Below are positions 14,867 to 24,146 of a stretch of DNA of 31,893 nt, piece by piece. Position 1 is the stretch's first letter. Every line of letters begins with the position of its first letter. The stretch comes from Flavobacteriales bacterium. GTDB lineage: Bacteria; Bacteroidota; Bacteroidia; Flavobacteriales_F; PHOS-HE28. Both the position numbers and the translations under genes were made by a program. The stretch spans positions 1 to 31,893 of the forward strand of contig JACJZG010000026.1 of NCBI GenBank assembly GCA_020635715.1, in the 5' to 3' direction. The notes under the pieces are model-generated. The model was given only the letters and a program-made list of their open reading frames with translations. It searched no databases and was not told where the DNA came from.

Positions 14867-15265
14867 ATGAGCACTGCGACCGCACCTGCACGCGCCTACA
14901 TCGGCGACCTTCACCACGACCAAAGGGAATGGCTCAACGCCCTGACCTTCTACAAGGAGGACATCACCATCCTGGAACACCGTCTGGAGGATATCGTCCG
15001 GCGCAACAACAAACCGGAGGTCATGGCCCAGGTCGAACACTTCCAGAACCAGTTCATCCGCGAGCGCGAGGTGATCGATGAACTCCGCCACGACATCAAG
15101 CAGGAGGAGAACGTGTTGGAGAAGGAGATGAAGGACCATCCGGTGGCCATCGAGCACCGCTATTTCAAGGACCACACGGAGCTACGCGACCGCTTCCAGA
15201 CCTTCGAGAAGCTCTATCGCGAGCTGAAGCAGGAGTTCCAGCAGTGGCTGGTGCAGTGGATGTGA
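14867..15265 (+). CDS. Coiled-coil cytoplasmic protein, unknown function
   Basis: The 132-residue protein is almost entirely charged and helical, with a heptad-like pattern from about residue 25 onward (YKEDITILEHRLEDIVRRNN, FQNQFIREREVIDELRHDIK, YRELKQEFQQWLVQWM). There is no signal peptide or membrane span. A stress or surface-associated structural role is possible, but nothing in the sequence fixes it. It stands alone, with about 200 bp upstream and a TCCCGCC hairpin 34 bp downstream. Confidence 0.8.
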   Translation: MSTATAPARAYIGDLHHDQREWLNALTFYKEDITILEHRLEDIVRRNNKPEVMAQVEHFQNQFIREREVIDELRHDIKQEENVLEKEMKDHPVAIEHRYFKDHTELRDRFQTFEKLYRELKQEFQQWLVQWM

Positions 15266-15298
15266 ACCACCGCTCATGCCGGCCGGGCGACAAGGCAT

Positions 15299-15316
15299 TC
15301 CCGCCATGGGGCGGGA
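15299..15316. repeat. Hairpin TCCCGCC-ATGG-GGCGGGA
   Basis: Perfect 7-bp arms, lying between convergent genes (15265 plus, 15329 minus). Same type as the hairpins at 3480, 24228 and 24265. Confidence 0.7.
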
Positions 15317-15328
15317 TCCACTCGTAGG

Positions 15329-16711
15329 TCAACCTCGCTCCGGGATCACCGAGTTGTTGTTCCGAGTTGGTCGTTCCTGTTGCCCCTTCCATATCAAGAG
15401 TGCGACCATCACGGGAAGCAACCAGGCCGTACGACCCATGAACCTGCTGTCCACTGTGCTCAAGCTGGCACAGACCCAGGCTCCCCACAGCATGGTGGAC
15501 CCACCGATCATGAGCGCGATCGCCGACGTCTTCCGTGATGCGCTCCGGATCAACAGGATGACCATGGTCAGAAGGGAGATCGCCAGCACCAATTGGTAGG
15601 CCCGGTCCAGGTACCGAAGTCCCAGGGTCCCTGCTCCCGTGTTCTGAGCACTGCCGAGATAGGCGGGCATCGCCTCGGGCACGAAGCTGTTGATGGAACC
15701 GTATGGTGCGCTGTAGTCCATCCGGTAGAACTGGCCTTCCAACTCATCCGCGATGCGCCAGAGTCCCAGCAGTTCCGCCGTTGAACGCAAGCTCCCCAGG
15801 ATGTGCATGCCGATGTACTTCGGTTCCGTCCACGTCGCCCGGATGATCCGGTCGTATTCCTCCTTCACCTTCCGGCCTCCACCTTCCAGTGCAAGAGGGC
15901 TCTCCCCGCCCCACATGAAAGCCTTGTTCGTCCGTGGGAGGTCATCCTTGTAGTAGCACAACCGGGCAGGGTCGGTGTCGCAATGCTCATCCAGCCAGGT
16001 CTTCAGCATACCGGTCTCCACCAGGCGGCTCATCATGAACACGTGCGAGTACCGCGATAGGTGCGCCTCACCGCTCACCGCCTTGTTCGCAACCGGCAGG
16101 GCTGTCCATGCCAGTAGGAGCGCCAAGCCGACGCCCATCCCGCGACGGAACGGGATCGCCCTGCCGGTCAACCTCAGGGCCAGGACCACGCTCACGAACA
16201 CCAATGGCAGGATCAGGAGATCGCTGAGGTGCACCCAACATGCGAAGACCACGAGCAGGAGTAGCCCGATCAACGACCACCGCCATTCTGGTGTGAACAG
16301 GAATACGGTCATGGCCAGAACGCCGATCACAGGAAAGATGTCAGCCACCAGCTGACCCGCATACCAGCCCAGTCCGGTGATCGGTGCGAGCACGGTCAAC
16401 GTGATCAGATAGGTCCACCACCTTCCGTCGCCGAGCAATTGCCAGCAACGCCACAGGAGCAGTGCACATAATGCGGATTGCGCAATGACCACTCCCCACA
16501 ATGATCGGCCACCAAGGCTGGTGATCCGGATGAAGAGGCCGTACCAATACGGCCTGTCGTCCGGAACGAACCCGGTGAATGCAGAGCGGAGGTAGGTCCC
16601 CGTATCGGAATAGACCAGGGGGAAGCCATTGAACACCGCCACCGAAAGGATGGCCGCCGTCCCTGCGATGACGATGGCAAGGTCTTGAAGACGGGGAACG
16701 GGCTTCACCAT
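15329..16711 (-). CDS. Polytopic membrane protein, possible GT-C-like enzyme
   Basis: The 460-residue protein has about ten hydrophobic segments. The first loop after helix 1 carries NGFPLVYSDTGTYLRSAF and DDRPYWYGLFIR, an acidic loop placed where GT-C glycosyltransferases hold their metal-binding motif. A large extracytoplasmic stretch (about 225-345) is rich in Tyr, Arg and Glu. No specific family is recognised, so transferase activity is a weak inference. It starts 10 bp after the stop of the adenylate cyclase gene on the same strand, so the two are probably co-transcribed. Whether they share a function is unknown. Confidence 0.8.
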   Translation of the reverse strand: MVKPVPRLQDLAIVIAGTAAILSVAVFNGFPLVYSDTGTYLRSAFTGFVPDDRPYWYGLFIRITSLGGRSLWGVVIAQSALCALLLWRCWQLLGDGRWWTYLITLTVLAPITGLGWYAGQLVADIFPVIGVLAMTVFLFTPEWRWSLIGLLLLVVFACWVHLSDLLILPLVFVSVVLALRLTGRAIPFRRGMGVGLALLLAWTALPVANKAVSGEAHLSRYSHVFMMSRLVETGMLKTWLDEHCDTDPARLCYYKDDLPRTNKAFMWGGESPLALEGGGRKVKEEYDRIIRATWTEPKYIGMHILGSLRSTAELLGLWRIADELEGQFYRMDYSAPYGSINSFVPEAMPAYLGSAQNTGAGTLGLRYLDRAYQLVLAISLLTMVILLIRSASRKTSAIALMIGGSTMLWGAWVCASLSTVDSRFMGRTAWLLPVMVALLIWKGQQERPTRNNNSVIPERG

Positions 16712-16721
16712 CCAAAGATGA

Positions 16722-19700
16722 TCACACGCGATGCTCGGCCCACTTCAGTCCCGTCACGAAGTACATGTGCAACTCACCCTTGCCCTTCACCTTGATCGGG
16801 CCACGGGGGATCACGTCCACCAGGTCCATCACTTGAGCGTAGGTGGCACCGCTGATGTTGAGCCTGCCCACCTCGCCGGCCGATTCCATGCGGCTGGCAA
16901 GGTTCACCGTATCGCCCCAGATGTCGTAGGCGAACTTCTTCCGGCCCACCACACCCGCCACCACCGGACCGCTGTGGATGCCTATGCGCACAGGCCATTC
17001 CGCCATGCCACGCTCCCGACGCTCCGCATTGCTGCGCTCCACCGCCGCGATCATGCCCAGGCCCATGAGCACCGCGTCGCGCGCATGGGTCGCCTTCGGT
17101 TCCGGGATGCCGGCCGCGCACATGTACGCATCGCCGATGGTCTTGATCTTCTCCAGGCCGAACTCATCGCACAGCTCGTCGAAGAGGCGGAAGTAATGGT
17201 CCAGTTCGCGCACGAGGGTGTCGCTGTCCATCAAGCTGCTGAAGCCTGTGAAGCCCTTGAAGTCGCTGAAGAGGACCGTGCAACTCTCGTAGCGATGCGC
17301 TTCGGCACTACCCTTCAGCTTGAGCTCCTCGGCGGTGGAGGCCGGCAGGATGTTCAGCAGCAGGTCCTCGCTGCGTTCCTTCTCCTCCGCGAGCTGGCTC
17401 GTCCTGATCTTCACCATCCGCTCCAGCCGGTCCCGTTCCCGTCGTTGGTTGCGCTCGCGCAGGCGGATGAATCCGGCGAACCCGAGCAGCAGGGTGACCC
17501 CGCCGCCGGCCAGGAAGGAGGTGGTACGCCAGAACGGCGGAGCGATGGAGAAGCTGTAACGCACCGGCTGCTCGTTCCAGATGCCGCTTGCGTTGCGGGC
17601 CATCACCTTGAAGGTGTATTCACCCGGCGGGATGTTGCTGTAGGTGACCCGCTGCGTGGCGGTGATGGGTGACCAGTCCGGATCGTAGCCTTCGAGGATC
17701 CAACGGTAGCGCACCTTCTCCGGGTAGGCCAGCGAGATGCCCGTGAAGTTGAAGGTGAGATGATTCTTGTTGTACGGTAGTTCGAGGTCGTTCGGGAATC
17801 CATCGCGTCCGAGGCCCGCGCACCACGGCGACCAATCGGGGCGTTCGTAGAAGAGCTGCAGGTCCGTGAGGTGGATGAGGGGTTCCTGTGGATCCTCCAC
17901 CACCTGGCGCGCATCGTAGCGTATGGCGCCACGCACGCCACCGAACCAAAGCGTACTGTCGGCGTCCAGCATCACTGCGTTGTGCATGCTCTGCACGCCG
18001 ATGAAGCCATCCTCCGGGCCATACGCGCGGATGCTGAGCACCTGCTCCTGCAACACGTCGAGCTCCACCTGGTGGATGCCCTGCTGGGTACCGAGCCATA
18101 GGTTCTCGTAGGCATCCAGGAGGACCGACTCCACCGCCACGCTCTGCAGTCCTGCACTGCGGTCATACGATCCGACCTTTCCTGACCGCAAGCGCATCAA
18201 TCCATGGTTCGCCGTTCCCATCCACAGGTTCCCTTGGGTGTCCCTGGCCAGCGCATTGATGGCGATCATGGGAACAGCAGGTTGTCGGGTCAGCCGTTCC
18301 GGTGATCCCAGCGGGGCCACATACAGACCCGAGTCGGTGGCGCACCATAGGCTGTCTGGACCGACTAGCAACGCGTTGATCGATCGTACTTCAAGACTGG
18401 TGCCATTCTCCTTCCGGCCCCGATGGACAAGGCCTGTTGCAGTGCCGATGAGCACGCTGCCGTCCGCCATTCGCTGAAGGGCATGCACGCGCTGCGTGCC
18501 GAGGTCGTTGGTGGTCCAGAACGGTTCGAAGCGGCCCTGTTGCAGGCGGTATACGCCGTGCATGGCCGTGCCCACCAGCAGATGACCGTTCATATCCTCG
18601 GACAGGCAGGTGATGAAGTTGCTCGGCAGGCCGTCCTGCGTATCGAAGGTGGTGATCGCATGTCCATCATACCGGGCGACACCGCCACCTTGTGTGCCGA
18701 GCCAGAGCAGGCCGTCCGGTGTGCGATGGATCGCGCTTACGATGCGCGAACCCAGGCCGTCGCGTTCGGTGAAGTAGAGGAAGGCCTCACTGGTGAACTT
18801 GCTGATCCCGCCGAAGCCCGTACCAGCCCAGATGCCACCGCTCCGGTCGCGGTGCAGGCAACGCACCAGGTCGTGGCCCAGGCCGTTCGCTTCACGAATG
18901 GTGCGCAACCGTGGTACTCCGTTCAATTGGTCGATGTGGACAAGGCCGCCTGGCGTGCCGAGCCAGATGTCATGCGGCCCGCCCCGTACGATGCTGAGGA
19001 CCACCGGATGTGACAAGGCCAACGGCGCCTGTCCCGCCACGCGCTGCGAGAGCGGCAAAGGCTTCAACCCGGGATCAAGCTCGAGGTAACCGTTGTTCGT
19101 TCCAAGCACTACGCCCGAACTGTCCGCATGGAGGGAGAGGATCCTTCGTCCGTCGAGTGGCACGTTCACTTTCGACCATTGTCCGTCGGTCCAGCGGAAC
19201 AAGCCGCTGTCGGTCCCAGCCAGCAAGGTTCCGCCGTGTGCCACGAGCCCGTTGATGCGCCGTGAAGGAAGTCCGGTATTGCGGTCGGCGGCAACGGCCG
19301 CCGTGGTATCCACCTGCCAGATCCCGCCGCCCCGGCTTGCCAGCCAGATGGTATGGCCCGGTCCGGGTAGCAGTGCGCGGACGGGTTGTTGGGGAAGGGT
19401 GGGCTGACAGTCAAGTGGTGTGAACCGCCCCTTGCTCCAACGCGCCAGGCTCCCATCGCGGAAACCCGTCCACAGGACGACCTCTTCGGCGGAGGTGATC
19501 GCGGGGAGCAATGCGGTGGCCTCGGCGGCCGGGGCACCCTGCCGTTCATCGAAGGACTCGAAATGTGAGCCCTGGCCCCGCGCCAGTCCGTGATCCGTGG
19601 CCACCCACAGGAAGCCTTCCTGGTCTTCGCAGATCGCGTTCACCGCTGCGCTGGGCAGCCCCTGTTCCAAGGAGAAGGTGCGCAGATCGTATTGTTGCGC

Positions 19701-19760
19701 GCCTGCCCGGCCGCTGGCGATCAGCATGGCCAACAGGGACGCAGCAACGGCGGGGCGCAT
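16722..19760 (-). CDS. Beta-propeller/Y_Y_Y sensor fused to class III adenylate cyclase
   Basis: This 1012-residue membrane sensor is predicted to make cAMP from ATP. In order: signal peptide (1-21); many two-component-regulator propeller repeats (about 25-640, e.g. EDQEGFLWVATDHGLAR, DRSGGIWAGTGFGGISKF); a Y_Y_Y domain (about 684-742, YRWILEGYDPDWSPI ... IPPGEYTFKVMARN); one membrane span (about 748-766); a coiled-coil linker ending LLLNILP; and the cyclase (about 829-1005). Metal-binding Asp residues are in VLFSDFKGF (about 833) and TIGDAYM (about 877). The base-selecting pair is Lys in EKIKT (about 873) and Asp in YDIWGD (about 946), which favours ATP over GTP. Asn and Arg of VNLASRM complete the site. 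A TATCTTTC box ends 6 bp before the ATG. The usual partner of this sensor module is a histidine kinase. Confidence 0.92.
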   Translation of the reverse strand: MRPAVAASLLAMLIASGRAGAQQYDLRTFSLEQGLPSAAVNAICEDQEGFLWVATDHGLARGQGSHFESFDERQGAPAAEATALLPAITSAEEVVLWTGFRDGSLARWSKGRFTPLDCQPTLPQQPVRALLPGPGHTIWLASRGGGIWQVDTTAAVAADRNTGLPSRRINGLVAHGGTLLAGTDSGLFRWTDGQWSKVNVPLDGRRILSLHADSSGVVLGTNNGYLELDPGLKPLPLSQRVAGQAPLALSHPVVLSIVRGGPHDIWLGTPGGLVHIDQLNGVPRLRTIREANGLGHDLVRCLHRDRSGGIWAGTGFGGISKFTSEAFLYFTERDGLGSRIVSAIHRTPDGLLWLGTQGGGVARYDGHAITTFDTQDGLPSNFITCLSEDMNGHLLVGTAMHGVYRLQQGRFEPFWTTNDLGTQRVHALQRMADGSVLIGTATGLVHRGRKENGTSLEVRSINALLVGPDSLWCATDSGLYVAPLGSPERLTRQPAVPMIAINALARDTQGNLWMGTANHGLMRLRSGKVGSYDRSAGLQSVAVESVLLDAYENLWLGTQQGIHQVELDVLQEQVLSIRAYGPEDGFIGVQSMHNAVMLDADSTLWFGGVRGAIRYDARQVVEDPQEPLIHLTDLQLFYERPDWSPWCAGLGRDGFPNDLELPYNKNHLTFNFTGISLAYPEKVRYRWILEGYDPDWSPITATQRVTYSNIPPGEYTFKVMARNASGIWNEQPVRYSFSIAPPFWRTTSFLAGGGVTLLLGFAGFIRLRERNQRRERDRLERMVKIRTSQLAEEKERSEDLLLNILPASTAEELKLKGSAEAHRYESCTVLFSDFKGFTGFSSLMDSDTLVRELDHYFRLFDELCDEFGLEKIKTIGDAYMCAAGIPEPKATHARDAVLMGLGMIAAVERSNAERRERGMAEWPVRIGIHSGPVVAGVVGRKKFAYDIWGDTVNLASRMESAGEVGRLNISGATYAQVMDLVDVIPRGPIKVKGKGELHMYFVTGLKWAEHRV

Positions 19761-19765
19761 GGTTG

Positions 19766-19773
19766 GAAAGATA
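19766..19773 (-). promoter_or_regulatory. -7 box TATCTTTC abutting the cyclase start
   Basis: On the minus strand it ends 6 bases before the ATG at 19760. With the usual distance from box to start site, transcription would begin at or next to the A of ATG. Confidence 0.45.
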
Positions 19774-19865
19774 GCGCCGCCGCGCCAAGACCATGCCGAT
19801 CAGCACTTGGAAAAGGGGCGGTACAGCCGTATCTTCAAAGCCTCACGAACCAAATCCCGCCCAAC

Positions 19866-20120
19866 ATGAACATCACCTTCAACGAGTTGCGGAAGATCAA
19901 GGACAACCTCCCCGATGGCAGCATCCATCGCATCGCCCGGGAGTTGGACCTGAACGTGGAGACGGTGTGGAATTATTTCGGTGGCTACGGCCACAGCAAT
20001 GGCAGGCCCATGGGCGTGCACTTGGAGAACGGACCCGATGGAGGTATCGTGGCCTTGGACGATACGCGGATCCTTGACCGGGCACAACAGATCCTGGCCG
20101 AGCAACACGCGCACGCCTAG
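19866..20120 (+). CDS. Small HTH DNA-binding protein
   Basis: The 84-residue protein matches a compact Bacteroidota family: ITFNELRKIKDNLPDGSIHR, IARELDLNVETVWNYFGG as the helix-turn-helix, then GRPMGVHLENGPDGGIVALD and a final helix DRAQQILAEQ. It should bind DNA or RNA; no target is known. The start is the ATG at 19866; the longer frame upstream overlaps the cyclase gene in antisense. A TATCTTCA box lies about 30 bp upstream. A strong intrinsic terminator at 20170 ends the unit, so it is monocistronic. Confidence 0.82.
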   Translation: MNITFNELRKIKDNLPDGSIHRIARELDLNVETVWNYFGGYGHSNGRPMGVHLENGPDGGIVALDDTRILDRAQQILAEQHAHA

Positions 20121-20169
20121 CCGACAAGCATCCGTTGGTTCCCTACGCTGCGCGGCGGCAGCGGAAGTG

Positions 20170-20201
20170 AGCGGTCCAAGAGCTTGGGCCGCTTTCTTTT
20201 T
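20170..20201 (+). terminator. Intrinsic terminator after the HTH gene
   Basis: AGCGGTCCAA, loop GAGC, TTGGGCCGCT (10 bp with one G-U), followed by TTCTTTTT. Confidence 0.85.
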
Positions 20202-20335
20202 GGCGTGTCCCGGTCAACGTTCATTGTCAGAAGCAGCATTCGGATCCCTTGCCACGTCTCCATGACATGCGGCCAAGGCAACTCTTTCGGATCCCTCCGT
20301 CACTTGGTGGCGGTGCGGTATCTGCACCGTGTGCA

Positions 20336-20343
20336 TATCTTTA
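20336..20343 (+). promoter_or_regulatory. Candidate -7 box TATCTTTA
   Basis: Matches TAnnTTTG except for the last base, 32 bp before the ATG at 20376. A second near-match, CACCTTTG (20361-20368), ends 7 bp before the ATG. Confidence 0.35.
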
Positions 20344-20375
20344 ATGGTACTCTTCAATTTCACCTTTGAACCACG

Positions 20376-21338
20376 ATGAAACATACGCGCCTCGCCTTGA
20401 TCGCAGCCATTGCCACCGCGGCTGTTTGGAGTTGCCGGAAGGATGAAACGTCGGAAGCTTCGACCACGGTCACACCGGTCGGAACGCATTCATTCGCCTC
20501 GTACTTCGCGAGCAACATCGCCGATGCCACACAGACTTTTTCGCTGAGTGCTGCTGCCGGTGGTGAGCGGATCGGCGCGAAAGGGACACGTTTGATCTTC
20601 GAGCCGGGGGCGTTCGTCCATGCCGATGGCACGCCTGTTACCGGCAGCGTGACCGTTTCATTGGTCGAGGTCCTCACTGTTGGCGACATGATCAGGTTGA
20701 ACAAGCAGACCGTGGGTGATGACAACGGGACTTTGCGCCTTCTGGTCAGCGGTGGTGCGATCAATGTGTATGCAGAGCAAGGCGGGAATGAGGTGCAGGT
20801 CACACCAGGTGGCCTCATCGCCCGGATACCCACTGATGTCGCCGACCCGGCCATGACCTTGTTCAGTGGTCGTGAAGACGCACAAGGAAACATGATCTGG
20901 GATCCGATCGATTCAGCGATCATCGATACGGACCCGACTTATTATGATAGCACGGAGTACACCTTCCCTTACTACTTCTATTATCTGCTGAATCCGCCTG
21001 GTTTCAATTGGATCAACTGCGATTATGTCTGGAACGCTTCGAGCATGACGACCATCACCGCAACACCGCCTTCGGGTAGTTCGACGGACAGCACGCTGGT
21101 CTGGATCGCCTTCCCAACGATCAATAGTGTGACGAGCATGTACCTCAATGGGTCGGGAGGCTGGAACTCATTCCAGATACCCGTTGGAATATCTGCCACG
21201 GTCATTGGCCTTCGTGAAGGTGAGAACGGCTACTTGTCCACCTTCCAGGACATCACGGTGACCAACAGCATGGTCGTTCCGTTGGTGTTCACTCCGACCA
21301 CCTTGGACGATTTCGAACAGGCGCTGGACGGGCTGTAG
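20376..21338 (+). CDS. Lipoprotein with conserved Bacteroidota beta-rich domain
   Basis: The 320-residue protein has a lipoprotein signal (MKHTRLALIAAIATAAVWSC, Cys at 20), then a domain with FSLSAAAGGERIGAKGTRLI, FEPGAFVHADGTPVTGSVTV and SLVEVLTVGDMIRLNKQTV. This is a layout I recall from many Bacteroidota lipoproteins of unknown role, in which an IxIPxxAF strand is followed by a 'VTGxVxVxLxE' strand. The middle (about 200-240) is rich in Tyr, Trp and Phe. The C-terminal half resembles an Ig-like or carboxypeptidase-regulatory-like fold. It is likely anchored in the outer membrane. It lies 82 bp upstream of the next gene on the same strand. Confidence 0.82.
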   Translation: MKHTRLALIAAIATAAVWSCRKDETSEASTTVTPVGTHSFASYFASNIADATQTFSLSAAAGGERIGAKGTRLIFEPGAFVHADGTPVTGSVTVSLVEVLTVGDMIRLNKQTVGDDNGTLRLLVSGGAINVYAEQGGNEVQVTPGGLIARIPTDVADPAMTLFSGREDAQGNMIWDPIDSAIIDTDPTYYDSTEYTFPYYFYYLLNPPGFNWINCDYVWNASSMTTITATPPSGSSTDSTLVWIAFPTINSVTSMYLNGSGGWNSFQIPVGISATVIGLREGENGYLSTFQDITVTNSMVVPLVFTPTTLDDFEQALDGL

Positions 21339-21420
21339 TGGATCTTGCCCGCGGTGATCTTCGGCTGCGACCGATCCGGATCCCAGCGACCAACAGCGAA
21401 GGCAGCATGGGTTCCAGCTG

Positions 21421-22941
21421 ATGCGGACAAAGGTTGTTACCTGGCTTTGCTTGGTCGTTCTGTTGCTGAGCGCAGCCTGCTTCTTGGGCTTCCGGTTCTT
21501 CACGACCGTCGATGGCCCGATGCATGTGCTCGCGGCCTATTTGTCCGAGCCCGCGAACGCACAACTTCATCACGCGAGAGGCTTCAGCTACTTCCCAACT
21601 GAAGGGAGCCTTCTCGGACAGTGGATCATTCGTGGTCTCCTCCTCGTCGCCGGACCGGTCAGGGCTCATGATCTGGTAGCCGTGATCGTGGTGGGTGTTT
21701 GGGTCATTTCACTTTATGCATTTCTCCGTGCGTACGGCGTTCGACCGGGGGCTTCATTTCTCTGGGTCGCGCCCCTCACCTTCAGCAACCTGTTGATCAT
21801 GGGCCTGTTCCACTTCATGCTCGCGGTCGCCATTGCATTCCTAGCTGTAGCTTGGTGGAAGTGGAATGGATGTTCCATCTGGGCGCGTTGGGGTGGTCTG
21901 CTACTCGGTCTTTGCCTCGCTGCACTCACGCATCGATCAGGCCTTCTGCTCGCGGCTACCCTCTTCCTTCCTTCCTTCCTCCAAGAGCGATATGCAAGAG
22001 GCGCTTTGCGAGCAACATCACGTTCGCTCGGCTTGGTGGCAGGGCTGGTCTGCCTGCTGGTGATCGCCGGTACGCTGTTGGCTAGATCCATCGGACTTTC
22101 AGACCCGGCATCCGAGTTCCGGACCATCTCTGAAGGCTTCTACCTGCGCCCTTTATTCCTGTTCGACAGGGAAGAAGAGCGGCCTTGGATCAGCTTGATC
22201 GGTGTCGGACTACTAGTCGCCATCGTCGCCGGTGTGTTCGGTCGTTGGCGGCTTGGGCGAAGGATACTCTGGCATGATGCGACCATCATCCTGGCTTTGC
22301 TCTTTTTCGGGGTCGCTTACGTGGGTAATAGTTGGAAGGGAAGGCAGTTCCTGATCGCTGACCGCGCCCAATGGATGGCACTTACACTGCTTGTTCTTTG
22401 GTTGACCGCGCTGGCGGCTGAGATCCCAGCTCGTGTACGAGCGGTGATCGCTGGGACGGCGATCCTTGCGCTTCCATTGCATGCGATCCGCGTCCACAAG
22501 GCTGAAGCCTACCTCGCACCCTTGCGTGTGGAACATGAGGCACTCTTGGAAGGGGGTGCGGCTCTTGAGCCAGGAGGACTTGTGCTCTGTGTCCTGACGG
22601 GTGGGGACCGGATGCTGCAGCACCACACGGCCTATTTAGCCATGCGCTACACCGGCGTCCTCATTTCCCCCAGGGACCAGTTGCCCATCCTTGAGCCGGG
22701 ATCATGGAAGATCCAGCGTAGGTTCCGGCGTCTATTCCGTGATCCGCATTGGGTCATGCGCCATTGGCGCGAAAGGCTTCCTACGGAGGTGGATCAGCTA
22801 CTCTTCGTCGGTCGTAACGTGGAAAGGACGATCGCCAGCCATCCATGGCCCACCTTGTTGGGCGGGCACTTCGAGGCGATGTTCACGAATGAACGTGCAG
22901 TTGTCTTTGCTCGCCAGCTACACGGCGATGGACGGAAATAG
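21421..22941 (+). CDS. Polytopic membrane protein, possible GT-C glycosyltransferase relative
   Basis: The 506-residue protein has about ten membrane spans. After the first span it carries FFTTVDGPMHVLAAYLSEP; a 'DGPxH' motif in the first outer loop is typical of several GT-C-type lipid-linked sugar transferases. The C-terminal ~130 residues are soluble (LEPGGLVLCVLTGGDRMLQH, then WVMRHWRERLPTEVDQLLFV). No family name can be assigned with confidence. It follows the lipoprotein gene and may be co-transcribed. It ends 12 bp from the convergent OmpA-type gene. Confidence 0.78.
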   Translation: MRTKVVTWLCLVVLLLSAACFLGFRFFTTVDGPMHVLAAYLSEPANAQLHHARGFSYFPTEGSLLGQWIIRGLLLVAGPVRAHDLVAVIVVGVWVISLYAFLRAYGVRPGASFLWVAPLTFSNLLIMGLFHFMLAVAIAFLAVAWWKWNGCSIWARWGGLLLGLCLAALTHRSGLLLAATLFLPSFLQERYARGALRATSRSLGLVAGLVCLLVIAGTLLARSIGLSDPASEFRTISEGFYLRPLFLFDREEERPWISLIGVGLLVAIVAGVFGRWRLGRRILWHDATIILALLFFGVAYVGNSWKGRQFLIADRAQWMALTLLVLWLTALAAEIPARVRAVIAGTAILALPLHAIRVHKAEAYLAPLRVEHEALLEGGAALEPGGLVLCVLTGGDRMLQHHTAYLAMRYTGVLISPRDQLPILEPGSWKIQRRFRRLFRDPHWVMRHWRERLPTEVDQLLFVGRNVERTIASHPWPTLLGGHFEAMFTNERAVVFARQLHGDGRK

Positions 22942-22953
22942 AATGGTCACCAC

Positions 22954-24141
22954 CTACCGCTCCACCACCCTGAATTCAACGCGCCGGTTCAGCGCGCGGT
23001 TCTCATCGCTGGTGTTCGGCTTCAAGGGCTTGGTCTCGCCATAACCCTTCCAGGTCAGGCGCTCCTTGTCGATCTTCTTCTTCACGAGGTAGTCCACCAC
23101 GGCCTTGGCGCGGTCGTCGCTCAGCGTCATGTTGTAGGCATCGCTGCCCTGGTCATCGGTGTGGCCTTCGATCTCCGCACGCAGGAACGGATAGTCCGTC
23201 ATCACGTCCACCAGCTTGTCCAACTCCTTCTCGTAGCCCGGCAGCAAGGTCGCCTTGTCGAACTCGAACTGCACATTGTCCAGTCGCACGCGTGTGCCCA
23301 CGGCGGGCTCCACCTCATGGATGTCCACGGTGGCACTGCTGGTGTGGTCGGGGACGATCTTCTTGGGCGGTGGGGGCACGCTCTCCTTCGGCTTTGGCGT
23401 GAGCGCCGTTCCGGGTGGCGCCAGTCTTACGTTCACATCATCGATGTAGTAGTAGGCGCCGCGCTCCCCATCGGGCTGGCGCTCGTGGGTGGTCGCCTCA
23501 TCGCCATAGAAGTTGCCGAGGATGAGGTAGCGTTCGTTCCCGATGGCATCGAACACACCGCTCACCTTGTGCCATCCACCTTTGATCAGCTTCTCCTCGT
23601 TCACCTGTGGCGTGATGTACAAGGGCAGGCAGTCGCGTGTGGAAACGGGTGTGTCCAGCAGGGCGATGCCGATATTGTTGCTGGCCTCATTGCTCCGCAC
23701 CGCGCGTAGGACCCAGCATTCGGCGATGTAGCGCTTGCCGGCTTCGAGCGGTTCCGGTAGTTCCGTTTGGAGGTATTCGTGCCAGTAGGTGGGCGTGTTG
23801 CCCTTGCCGTAGGTCTTGATGCCCGTCATGCCTTGCCCGCTGTGTACGCTCTGCTTCCCGCTGCTATGCTTACCCGGATGTGCCCAGCATTCGCTGTCGT
23901 TCTTCGTGCTGAACTGATCGGGGGTGGTCTGCGTGGGGCTGTGCCAGCCGGTCATGTTCGCGTTGAACTTGGCCGGGTCCTGGGTCCAGCTGCAGTAGGT
24001 GCGCACGCTCTCCTCGAAGCCGGGGTTGGGCACCAGGTTCGGCATGGTGTCGTTGAGCACGGTCCGTTGCAGGAGGTTCTGTGCCGAAGCCGTATGGAAG
24101 AGCGCGACCGGTAGGAGGAGTGGAAGGAACTGGCGCATCAT
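22954..24141 (-). CDS. OmpA-family outer-membrane protein with N-terminal 'NLVPNPGFEE' module
   Basis: The 395-residue exported protein has a signal peptide (MMRQFLPLLLPVALFHTASA). A jelly-roll-like module follows, beginning PNLVPNPGFEES with YCSWTQDPAKF, then AECWVLRAVRSNEASNNIGI and YYYIDDVNVRL. A Pro/Lys-rich linker (PKPKESVPPPPKKIVP) leads to the C-terminal OmpA peptidoglycan-binding domain: FEFDKATLLPGYEKEL, EGHTDDQGSDAYNMTLSDDR (Asp and Arg contact diaminopimelate), GYGETKPL and NRRVEFRV. It should link the outer membrane to peptidoglycan. The frame opens to 24246 inside a repeat, but 24141 (or 24138) gives the signal peptide. A perfect -7 box ends 6 bp upstream. Confidence 0.9.
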   Translation of the reverse strand: MMRQFLPLLLPVALFHTASAQNLLQRTVLNDTMPNLVPNPGFEESVRTYCSWTQDPAKFNANMTGWHSPTQTTPDQFSTKNDSECWAHPGKHSSGKQSVHSGQGMTGIKTYGKGNTPTYWHEYLQTELPEPLEAGKRYIAECWVLRAVRSNEASNNIGIALLDTPVSTRDCLPLYITPQVNEEKLIKGGWHKVSGVFDAIGNERYLILGNFYGDEATTHERQPDGERGAYYYIDDVNVRLAPPGTALTPKPKESVPPPPKKIVPDHTSSATVDIHEVEPAVGTRVRLDNVQFEFDKATLLPGYEKELDKLVDVMTDYPFLRAEIEGHTDDQGSDAYNMTLSDDRAKAVVDYLVKKKIDKERLTWKGYGETKPLKPNTSDENRALNRRVEFRVVER

Positions 24142-24146
24142 GGGAA

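Noticed and set aside
18423..19013. 196-codon plus-strand frame within the cyclase gene
   Set aside because: Antisense shadow of the propeller-coding region with no features of its own.
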